Shown: positions 55,617 to 64,000 of the stretch, in pieces
Layout: each line of letters starts with the position of its first letter
Numbering within the stretch: position 1 is the stretch's first letter
Notes under the pieces: generated by a model
Database searches by the model: none
What the model saw: only the letters and a program-made list of their open reading frames with translations
Told to the model about the DNA's origin: nothing
Source of the DNA: Thecaphora thlaspeos
Taxonomy: Eukaryota; Basidiomycota; Ustilaginomycetes; Urocystidales; Glomosporiaceae
Assembly (NCBI GenBank): GCA_900291925.1
Contig: UWYS01000008.1
Location: 744,001-808,000 of the forward strand
Reading direction: 5' to 3'
Length of the DNA stretch: 64,000 nt
Position numbers and translations under genes: made by a program

Positions 55617-56136
55617 CTGTTCTTCATCCCGGTTAAACTGCTTCTGCTCCTTGTCCTGACGGGGAGGCTGCGATGTCTGCTTGTGTGCCGAGGGCGTTGT
55701 TCGCGGAGAGGATTCGGCCAGACGTGCCGCTTCGCCACCTAGGTTGCTGAACGAGTAGGAACCGGCGCGGAAGTTGGACGACTTTTCCGGCGACTTGGAA
55801 ATCTCTGCCGGGATAGAGGTGAGTAGCTTCGAGGGTGATTGAGAGAGTGGAGAGGCGGCAAGGGAGAGGAGCTGGTCGCGAGAGTAGACGATGCGTGTGC
55901 TGTTCGTATCCGAGGTGTCCGAGAGGAAGAGGAGGCGGCAGGGTCAGCATATGCCAGTCGTTGAGGGAAGGGGGAAGGGGATAAACAAGGGGGGGAAAGA
56001 CTTACCCTCCGGGAGTGCTGCCGTAAAAGTTGAGACCGCCCGGCGTAGCAGAGAGGAGTTCTCGACCGGCCTTTGTTAGCCTATCGCCCGGTCCGGCGGC
56101 CCGGATGGGGATGGCGTTGGTAGCTTGTGATGACAT
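55599..56136 (-). CDS. 4E-BP: eIF4E-binding protein of metazoan 4E-BP type
   Basis: Predicted translational repressor that binds eIF4E and is released when TOR phosphorylates it. Minus-strand exons 56136-56006 and 55899-55599 (intron GTAAGT...ACAG, 106 nt, with GCTGAC branch site) give 143 residues. All 4E-BP elements appear in order: an N-terminal AIPIRA resembling the RAIP motif, GDRL, two TPGG phosphosites (SATPGG and STPGGTRIVY), the eIF4E-binding Y-x4-L-phi motif YSRDQLL (residues 48-54), SPLSQSP after it where Thr70/Ser65-type sites lie, TSIP resembling the TIPG second-site loop, and the extreme C-terminus EEQFEMDL, a TOS motif for Raptor. Human 4E-BP1 ends SQFEMDI and is 118 residues. 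Neither exon alone shows the family; the splice rebuilds GGTRIVY exactly. Confidence 0.93.
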
Positions 56137-58123
56137 TGTCGTGGAGGGCTGTATGGAGACGGTGGGGGAGAGGGAGAGCGGCGTTACTTTGACTTGACGT
56201 GGGCGAATGCTGGTCCGATGAAGAGAGAGAGAGCGAGGTGGCGCGCGATGCTTGGTTCCTTGTGTATATGTATGGGGTACGGTGTTGCGAAGAGCCTGTT
56301 TGCTGTTGACGTCGAAGAGGAGGCGGACGGGAAGGTCGATGTGTGAGTGGAAGGGAGGCAGGTCATGGAGGGACGAGCTTATTTATGAGGGCGACGTCGG
56401 GGGGATCAGGAGGCGGTGGCCGGCGGCGGCATCGGATGACGGGACACACACCCCGAGCCAGTCGCCGGGCAGGCAGGCAGAGGCAGGCGTGAGAGGTGAG
56501 CGAGGTGGCTGCACAGACCCAGCCAAAGCCGCCCTCTCAGCGTCTCTCCGGGGGCGTCGTGCTATGGCGTATGTTTACTCTGCTCTCTCGATCTGGTTCT
56601 ATCTTGGTTCAAAGCCGGCCGCCTGGACTCAGTAGCCCTGCCTCGAAGGGCGAGCACCGCCCGCCAGCAAAGCACCGACCGGCCCTCCACCTCATCGCCA
56701 CATCCCTCGAGTCACGCAGAGCGGCGCGGGCCGAGACCTACTTCTCTCCGCTAAGGCGACGCTCGCATCGTTCGTTATCTTTGGCTGCGCCCCTGGCCCC
56801 GGACAGCGTCGCCTTCCACGTCCTTCTACCGCCGCCAATCACATCGCAACGCCCTTACCAACCCCGTCAGAGCAGAGTATCGCCTAGTACGCTTGACCTA
56901 TGTACTCACTACGCTGCTGCTTGTGCACTCTCGTCTCGCCTCGACCCGAGCTTTCCCGATGGACGACGGTCGGTGACGGACGATAAGCTCCTCGGGCACG
57001 GTTGTTGTCAAAGTGACGCGATCGTTCGGTTCCGAAAGGCGCCTGCTCCATTAGAGGCCTCGAGTACATAGGGTCCACGTACCGTCGCGGCGAATCCTCC
57101 AGCGTGCTGAGGGCGGCGCGCCCACTTACGACGACCTCGAATGGGCTAGTGAGAACCTCCGCCGGGCTTCATTGCGATACGGATGAAACGGCCAGAGTTA
57201 TACACTGGTAAGACGAACAATTGCGTGCGAGAAACGAAAGACGAGATTGTGTTCACTTCACTACAGTAGGTTGCACCATGGTAAGGCAAGGTCAGATGAT
57301 GCACACGCTACGGCCCAGCGCAGCATCCTTGTCACCGCTTACCCCGCCGCCGGCTCTCGGCGCTTCGTGCGCAAGCTATGGAGTCTGGTGGAGCAGCACT
57401 CGAGCACATCATACGTCGTCCTTGAGATCGCGACACATCACATGTCGTCCTTGTAATCGTGACAGCATGTCATATCAGCGTCCCTTGCGTCCCTATCGGG
57501 CTAGGCTGTCTACGTCCGATAATGCCATCCAACGCCACCATGTAATGGACGGGAACCATTGGCTGCCTAGCACAGGCGCTACCAAACCTTAACCCGCGCA
57601 AGTTGATCTTCGGCTCCATGCGCCCCAAGCCTATCAGATGCCTTTTTGCCCCAATCGGGCTGGTCGCGGGCGGACACGCAGATGACATGTGTCACGAAGT
57701 CAGTGTGGAAATAAGGGGACTGCGGATGGATGTGCTCTTGACCCAAGGATTAAGATGTTTGACGGCATCTCCGACCTTCCAGATCCCTCACTCCTCGTAG
57801 GGATGAGGCGAAGAGGAGGGACAAACGGTGCGACGGTGATCAAGAGTGGAAATGATTCATCTTCCCGACGAATGAGGGCGAACGGCAGTGGAGGAGCGTG
57901 CCGTCGTCCAATTAAGACGGGTGGAGTGGGATGGGTTGAATCGGGGTCGGAGATGGCAAGGGGGAAGAGGGCCGCTTTGCCCATCGCACAGGCGACAACG
58001 GCGAGACAGTCCCATCATGCGTCGTGGACCCGCGATTGCTGCGGCGACGCCACAAAACCAGATGGCGACGTCCACTGCTTACGGTCTGATCGCCTTGCTG
58101 CGGTTGAAGGTGAGAAATGTACA
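56137..58123. other. 2-kb intergenic region, 4E-BP promoter to NTM1 3' end
   Basis: It includes the 4E-BP promoter (with a GA-rich patch near 56221-56236) and the 3' flank of NTM1. Several frames of 100-190 codons are present, but translations are Arg/Ser/Pro-rich and unlike any family. One TACAGTA occurs at 57262. No RNA gene was recognised. Confidence 0.5.
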
Positions 58124-59342
58124 TCATCGCAACGCCCACCTGCGGTCAACGAGGGCAAAGGAAGATAGGGGCCTATCAAAGTCAGCATCATTCCAATCAG
58201 CGTCATTACCTCTCGGCTCGGTCTGGCCTGCCAAGATCACGGACACTGCACTCACATCTTGACGGTGAAGAGCTCCTGCGGCAGGCCCTGCTGCACCTCG
58301 CACTTCATCACCTCGAGTCCCGCCTCGGCAAAGACGCGCTTGTACGCCTTGGTGGAGCGTGTAATCGAGTGGTCTTCGTCGTCGTACCACACCGTCTCGT
58401 TGCCGTCTGCCGCCTCCTGGCAGACGTTCTCCTTGACCACAATCACGCCGCGCTCGTCGTCGCCGTCCTTGAGCGCTGCTCTTGATCGCTTCAGGAAGGC
58501 TACGAGGTCCTTGTCCGAAAGATGCTGCAGGCACCACTGATTCCAGACCACATCATATTCCAGCGGCTCGTGCTTGCTGCCTGCCACGCCCTCGCCGGAT
58601 CGAGGAGCCTCCTCTTCTGTTGGTGCTGGTGGTGGTGCTGTCGCAAGCTCTGTCGCAGCTTCCTGATTTGACGAAGCGGCGCGGGCCTCGGCCTCGTCGT
58701 CGAGAGATACTGTCGGCTCGATCTCCTTGCCCTTGCCCTTCTGCGCCGAGCTATAAGGTCGCGCTGGGTCGATGTCCTGCAGGGTGGAGCAGTGGAAGTG
58801 GGCCGCTTTCCTCGCCTGGAACGGCGATTGTGATGGCGGCGTCGCGAGCGGGAGCCATTTGGATGAATTTCTCTTGGCCTCTGCAAGGAACTTGGGGACA
58901 GGTTCGACCATATGGACCTCATCGATGATGGGGAGCAGGCTGCTCTCGGTCACTCTGCCGACGCCGGCCCCGCAGTCGAGGGCGCGCGTGCGGGCCTTGC
59001 CCTTGCCGCCGCGAGCAGCAACCTTGTCCTTCTTCCAGACGAACGAGCTCGTGTCGATGGAGGCGGGGGCGCAGTACGAGAGGCGAGGAAGGACCTTGAG
59101 CAGGAACGTTCGAGAGCCGAGGGCGTCAATGCGTGAGACGTGGCCGAACCCTCCTAGCACGCCGTCTGTCGGCGATACACATGGACCAGCAGCGAAGGGC
59201 AAGACGGTCAGCGAGACGGCTGGCTTCAGGAAGATGACTAGATGGGCTTGGACTCACCCACTGTCGGTGCCACACCTTTCCAGTATTCAACGCCACGCTT
59301 GACGTCGGGCGAGGGGTGGATGACACGAGCAGCTGGCGGCAT
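58124..59342 (-). CDS. NTM1: Protein N-terminal alpha-amino methyltransferase NTM1 (Tae1/NTMT1)
   Basis: SAM-dependent enzyme that methylates the alpha-amino group of proteins starting X-Pro-Lys, including ribosomal proteins. Minus-strand exons 59342-59258, 59165-58256 and 58139-58124 give 336 residues. Exon 1 ends GVEYWKGVAPTV and exon 2 continues DGVLGGFGHVSRID, rebuilding the family TVDGVLGG block. Next come the SAM motif ALDCGAGVGRVTESSLLP, VHMVEPVPKFL, NQWCLQHLSDKDLVAFLKR and VVKENVC. The last exon is 16 nt (one base plus WALR and a stop) and supplies the conserved C-terminal ALR. Without it the frame would end TVKM just inside a GTGAGT donor. A Glu/Ala-rich insert of about 60 residues lies between SAM motifs and is absent from the 220-240-residue orthologues. 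Confidence 0.92.
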
Positions 59343-60584
59343 GGTGGAGGTCCGCCGGAGTCCAATCGAAACTTAGCGAGGGTGGCTGTCAGATGTGCAG
59401 GTTGGGCAAAAAGTTAAGGCGTAGTGCGATGAATCCGCGTCGTAGGGGCAGAGATGTAGGGTGTTGATGGTGGTAGTAGTCGGGGGCGTAGAACGGAGAC
59501 GTCCAAGAAGAAAAGCTTCCCAACCGCCGTCCGGTTTGGGAAAATCAATTTTTCACCACCCAAAAGCCAACCTTCTCCCCGATTGACAACAGCAGCCAAG
59601 GTCAGGGTCCCGTTGAGCTCCATGCTCTTAAATGCAGAGACGCCAGCCTTTGCTTTGGGCCGAGGGCGATAAGAGCCGGCTTGGCCTCTGCACTTCCCGG
59701 ACGCCCAGTGAGCTGGCTGCGATGGGCACACTCTATCGGCGCAGCACCGTACAGAGCAGCGGGACGGCGTGGCCGTCGTATGATGGAAGAAGGCGCAATG
59801 AGGTTGGGGCTGGAGGGTAGAAGAGGCCATAAGGCTGTCGGCGAGATGACGGGCGCAAGCTTGAGCCAAAGACAAGGGTCTCTGTGTGTCTCTGCGCAGC
59901 GGTTTTACGAAGGGAGCAGCTGAGACCGCCAGCCGCAGCATGCTTAGTTAGTCTTAGTGCTATTGGCCCCCACCGCCCGCGCCCACTTCATGCTCTATAC
60001 TGTACCATGCATGGCTTCGCGTCCTCTGTCGGCCCTGAGGGCAGCGTTTTCCGTTCGCATCATCGCCATCGCCATCACTGGCCATCTCCTGGCATACGCT
60101 GAGACCTGAGACTACCGGACTCCCTACGTCTTCTGTCTGCCTGCCTTCCTGTCGTCGCCGCTGCCGCTCACGCAAAGGCTGCCGATGTGGCAACCAGCGC
60201 CTCTGTCAGATGCTCCGCTACGGCGCCTGACACCCGCCACAACCCAGACTAGCTGAGCTCGATGGCGCCACCGACGGTGTGTGGTCCCGCTCGACAGTCG
60301 GGGTGAGCGCATCGCAACCCGTCCACCGCCGCCGCCCTCTTGCCCAGGAACGCTGCTGCGCCCGGCCGTCCTTGCGAAGCTCCTCGGGAACCATCTCGGT
60401 CCGAAGGGCAGGGTAGGGTCGGGTCGAGACGAGGGCCGCGAGACGGTCCGTCGTCGGAAACGGCCGCTCGAGCGGTCGCTGCGGACGACAGACTTTTCTG
60501 CGTCACACAAGGTAGCTGGCTGGCGGTGGAGTACAGTACGTGTGCATGCGTCTGGACTGGGGCTGGCGTTTCGTTGCACCGCTG

Positions 60585-60628
<44 letters not shown>

Positions 60629-62198
60629 CGAGCTCCTCGACCAACACGTACAGCACGCGTCGGGCTGCCGCCAAGCTAGGGCTTGGGAGGAGAGGCCGGC
60701 TAGCTGCCTCCCTCTTCTCGACCCCTTCTCCTTGGCTTGCCGCCTGCCTCACCCCTCGCTATCCCCCCGGTTAGGGAAGCCAACACGCACGCACGCAACG
60801 CACTGCGAGCCCCTTGCCTGAACAGTCGGCCGCCTTTCGCTGCCTCCTGGCTGGGCGTGCGTGCTGGAAGGGGAAAAAAGAAGCACACAAGCAAGCGCCT
60901 GTGGTCGCGTCCGTCTCTGCGCAGGCGGACTGGGCAGGGCGGGGCCTCCCCCGCCTCGGCACCAGAGACCGAGACCGCGTCTGCTCGAACCAACAGGCCA
61001 GGCCAGGCCAGGCCAGGCCAGCGAGGGAGAGGCTCGGTTGGTGGCTTGCTGGCGGCGTGCGTCTCTGGTCTCGTCCGCCCGCCCGTCCGCCCGCCCGCCT
61101 GCTCATAGCCCCGTCGCTCCCTCACCCCATTTACCTCTTCCTCGCCTTGGCTTTCGTCCTCCTCTCCTTCGGCCCCGGCGCCACCACATCGCCTTGGAGA
61201 AGCTGCCGCCTTGCTTGCTTGTCCCTCTCGCTCGCCGCGCTCTTCCCGCGCTCCGGCCAGGCTTCGCCAAACCACGCGTCCCACGTTGCTTCCCTCCCAC
61301 CATCACCATCACCACTCCCCACCGCCCTCCCCATCCCCCCCCCCACTTCCCCCTCTTCTCTCATTCACATCCGCGCCCACCTCTCCGCCACCCCCGCCCG
61401 AACATCGTCTTCAGTTGGCACCACTGCGGTCGCTTCTGCTGAAAGGAAAATAATAATAATCCAGCATTTCGGGGAAACCTCGAGCTCGGGCCGCTACCTC
61501 GCAGCAAAGCGCAAAGGTGAGTCGACGCGGAAGAGAGCTTTGTGATCAGGGGCGAGATCCAGTGTGTCGCAGCAACACACTCAAAGCCGTCCCATTGACG
61601 AGCGCCCCTTCTAACCACCGCCCCCCATTTGTCCCTTTGTTTCGCCCATCGCCTCTTCCACACGATCCCCTCGCTTCTCGACCTCACTCCTTCTCTCTGC
61701 AACAACCATCGATCCTGCTACTCTCTTACCGATCTCTGCTTCTTGCGACGTCGTCCTGCCGTGCGTGGCGATCTCTCCTTTCGACGGTCGGATTGCTTTC
61801 CCTCCTTGCTACCCCTCGCTGTTCTCAACTGCCTTCAGCACACACACCAAGGAGCCTGGCACATCACCTATAGACCACCGTACGTAGCGCTTTCAACGTC
61901 ATCGACACGCGCACACCTCGACACCTAGCACATCGTTGATAAGCGAAAGGCCTACGCCCGCCGTCAGAGGTACTGCTCGCAGCCTATCCCGTCGATTGTT
62001 CCCATTTCGACGCGTGCCCCCCTCTTCCGCCCCTCTCTTTGCGTAACTTCTGCTTGCTCGGTGGGGAAGCAGGCGTGGCGGTTTCGAGCAGACGTGGTCT
62101 GGTCCGCTTGTTTTTCGGCACCTCAACGACAACGACGAGCTCGTCCGCTCCTGCTGCAAGGCTTAGCCAGGCGCGAGCAGTAGATCGCGAAGCCCGCC
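59343..62198. other. 2.9-kb divergent region NTM1 / Kin4-like kinase
   Basis: It contains the NTM1 promoter and a long, pyrimidine-rich kinase leader. Repeats: (CT)n at 60592-60624, a GGCCA repeat at 60999-61022, GCCC-type repeats near 61075-61100 and (AAT)n at 61447-61461. A donor-like GTGAGT at 61517, after GCAAAG, may start a 5' UTR intron. TACTGTA/TACAGTA occur at 59998 and 60532. No supportable gene was seen. Confidence 0.5.
60592..60624. repeat. (CT)n microsatellite
   Basis: About sixteen uninterrupted CT dinucleotides in non-coding sequence between divergent genes. The frames covering it are repeat artefacts (SLSLSL). Confidence 0.9.
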
Positions 62199-64000
62199 AT
62201 GTCTTCGCAGGTCTCGCCTCCGAGCCCGCCGCTGTCGTCGCCGCAGCATACGACCTACAACGAACAGACACCCCAGTTGGACTACCCCTCCCCTCTCTTC
62301 TCGCCTCCGCAGGCCGAGGCTGCGCACAGCAAGGTCGGCTCGATGGGGTTACCCGTGGGCGTGGTCCGATCCGGCAGTAGCGCCTCGCGATCCAGCGCCT
62401 ACCAGCCGGCTGGCTATGCTAGCATGGGCACCGCGGGCGTCGTGCTCCAGCAGCCGACGTCGTATGCACAGCCGGCGCAAGTGTCGCAGCACCCTCCGAG
62501 CAAGCTGGCCACCGGCGGACAGTCGCACGCTCACCGCCCCGTCTCGGCGATGCCGACCCCGACCGACCGCGGGTCCAACGCCGGTCGCAGCTCGAAGCCG
62601 GCCGCGAACAACTCGACCAACGTCTTCGCATCGATGGGGCCTGGCTACAACGAGCGCCGGGCGAGCGCTCACCCGACCATGACGAGCAGCCACAACGGCC
62701 GCTCCGGCGCCGCCGGCGCCCCTCCCCTCCCTTCGAATGGCGGTGGCCTCGATCCGGGCACCAGCCAGGCCATTTCTTCGGGCATCCCCATCACGTCGCC
62801 CGCGGCCCTCCAGTACTTTGCGGCCCACCCTCGCAGGCAGCAGGTCCACTTTGGCAATTATCTGCTGCTGCAGACGCTGGGCGAGGGCGAGTTCGGCAAG
62901 GTCAAGCTCGGTGTCCACAAAGAATGGGGCGAGGAGGTGGCTGTAAAGCTCATCAAGCGCGAAAAGGTCGGTCCCAATGGGACGCAGCTGCAGCTCGATC
63001 CGACGCAGAAGGACCCTGCCAAGATGAGCAAGGTCGAGCGTGAGATCCAAGTGCTCAAGGACGTCCGACATCCCAACATCGTCCGCCTCTACGAAGTGAT
63101 CGAGTCGGACCGCTACATCGGCATCGTCCTCGAGTACGCCTCGGGCGGCGAGCTGTTTGACCACATCCTCGCCCACAAGTACCTCAAGGAGGAGCACGCC
63201 TGCAGGCTCTTTACCCAGCTGATCTCGGGCGTTTCGTACCTGCACCGCAAGAAGATAGTCCACCGCGACCTCAAGCTCGAGAACCTGCTGCTCGACCGCA
63301 ACCGCAACGTCATCATCACCGACTTTGGTTTCGCCAACAACTTCGAGGACCGGCGCGACGACCTGATGGCTACCAGCTGCGGTAGCCCATGCTACGCGGC
63401 GCCCGAGCTCGTCGTCCAGGACGGCCTCTACGCCGGCTCTGCCGTCGACGTGTGGTCGTGCGGAGTGATCCTCTACGCCATGCTTGCCGGCTACCTGCCG
63501 TTCGACGACGATCCGGCCAACCCGGACGGCGACAACATCAACCTGCTTTACAAGTACATTATGGCGACGCCGCTTTCGTTCCCTGACTACATCAGTGCCG
63601 AACCAAGGGACCTGCTCTCGCGCATGCTGGTCCCCGACCCGTTGAAGCGGGCCGACCTCGACCAGGTGATGTCGCACAGCTGGCTGTCGGCGTACCGCGA
63701 CCTGTTCCGATTCTCGGTCGACGATCTGGAGCGCGCTGCGGTCGAGCAGCAGACCAAGAAGAGGCAGGTCTACCGCCAGCAGATGCTCTACCAGCACCAG
63801 CTTCAGGAGCAGCAGAGGCGACAGCAGATGGAACGCAGCCAGTCGACCAAGCACGTCCCCGCCGCCCCCTTGAACGGCGGCGGCATCGGCAACGATGCGG
63901 CTGCTGGCCTAGGCGCCTTCGCGATCAACGACCCGCAGCAGGCGGTCAAAGCCCAACGCCACCAGAGCGCGACGGCATCGAGCACGACGATGCCCGATCG
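62199..64000 (+). CDS. KIN4: Kin4/Frk1-like serine/threonine kinase, 3' end outside the window
   Basis: Protein kinase of the CAMK/AMPK-like branch; yeast Kin4 enforces the spindle position checkpoint. The first 600 codons are present and open to the window edge, so the C-terminus is missing. Residues 1-215 are Ser/Pro/Gln-rich. The kinase domain begins FGNYLLLQTLGEGEFGKVKL (glycine loop), then VAVKLIKRE (catalytic Lys), ERE (alphaC Glu), IVLEYASGGELFDHIL, HRDLKLENLL, TDFGFANNF, activation loop ATSCGSPCYAAPELV, and VDVWSCGVILYAMLAGYLPF, ending with HSWL near residue 495. The match to yeast Kin4/Frk1 is strong through LYKYI and RDLL. A Gln/Arg-rich coiled segment follows. The start follows GCCCGCC just upstream of ATGTCTTCG. 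Confidence 0.85.
   Translation, partial: MSSQVSPPSPPLSSPQHTTYNEQTPQLDYPSPLFSPPQAEAAHSKVGSMGLPVGVVRSGSSASRSSAYQPAGYASMGTAGVVLQQPTSYAQPAQVSQHPPSKLATGGQSHAHRPVSAMPTPTDRGSNAGRSSKPAANNSTNVFASMGPGYNERRASAHPTMTSSHNGRSGAAGAPPLPSNGGGLDPGTSQAISSGIPITSPAALQYFAAHPRRQQVHFGNYLLLQTLGEGEFGKVKLGVHKEWGEEVAVKLIKREKVGPNGTQLQLDPTQKDPAKMSKVEREIQVLKDVRHPNIVRLYEVIESDRYIGIVLEYASGGELFDHILAHKYLKEEHACRLFTQLISGVSYLHRKKIVHRDLKLENLLLDRNRNVIITDFGFANNFEDRRDDLMATSCGSPCYAAPELVVQDGLYAGSAVDVWSCGVILYAMLAGYLPFDDDPANPDGDNINLLYKYIMATPLSFPDYISAEPRDLLSRMLVPDPLKRADLDQVMSHSWLSAYRDLFRFSVDDLERAAVEQQTKKRQVYRQQMLYQHQLQEQQRRQQMERSQSTKHVPAAPLNGGGIGNDAAAGLGAFAINDPQQAVKAQRHQSATASSTTMPD

Noticed and set aside
60540..60820. Ser-Leu repeat proteins around the CT microsatellite
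   Set aside because: They are direct translations of (CT)n and carry no other protein-like sequence.

Overview
This window is nuclear DNA of a filamentous or dimorphic fungus, almost certainly a basidiomycete and most likely from the Ustilaginomycotina. That placement is an inference. It rests on GC-rich coding sequence, genes broken by a few short introns (mostly 90-170 nt, GTGAGT/GTAAGT/GTGGGT donors), serine- and alanine-rich low-complexity extensions on conserved proteins, and the gene set itself. I find no tRNA, rRNA, CRISPR array, transposon or viral insertion. Exon joins were worked out by hand from splice sites, reading phase and family similarity, and every join was checked to keep the frame.

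Layout. 0-14 kb: ribosomal protein eL28 (minus, two unusually long introns), a Ufo1-like F-box/WD40/UIM protein (plus) and the large TFIIIC B-block subunit (minus, one exon of 2114 codons). 14-20 kb: mitochondrial ribosomal protein uS17m, a Pex11-like membrane protein, and a seven-exon Ert1/AcuK-type zinc cluster regulator. 22-32 kb: the PP2A methyltransferase Ppm1 divergent from a CmcJ/AsaB-type oxygenase, then a FIT/Scs3 lipid droplet protein that seems to need a one-nucleotide exon, then a three-exon LrgB-like membrane protein. 32.2-35.7 kb: a gene-free stretch rich in the heptamer TACAGTA. 35.7-43.5 kb: mitochondrial helicase Suv3 and diphthine-ammonia ligase Dph6, divergent from a promoter with a strong G-tract array, then an NKAP-type SR protein. 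44.8-52.9 kb: an MRP-type ABCC transporter, interrupted as read here, and Rad52. 53.9-59.3 kb: a mitochondrial 2-oxodicarboxylate carrier, a 143-residue protein with the complete metazoan 4E-BP architecture, and the N-terminal methyltransferase NTM1. 62.2 kb to the end: a Kin4/Frk1-like kinase cut by the window edge.

The genes are mostly unrelated housekeeping genes, not an operon or cluster. Possible functional links, none demonstrated by the sequence, are TOR/PP2A signalling and translation (4E-BP, Ppm1, Dph6, eL28, NTM1), mitochondrial gene expression (Suv3, uS17m) and lipid or carbon metabolism (Ert1, FIT, Pex11-like, 2-oxodicarboxylate carrier). The most notable items are the 4E-BP with a TOS motif, the one-nucleotide exon, the broken ABCC gene and the heptamer-rich gene-free region.
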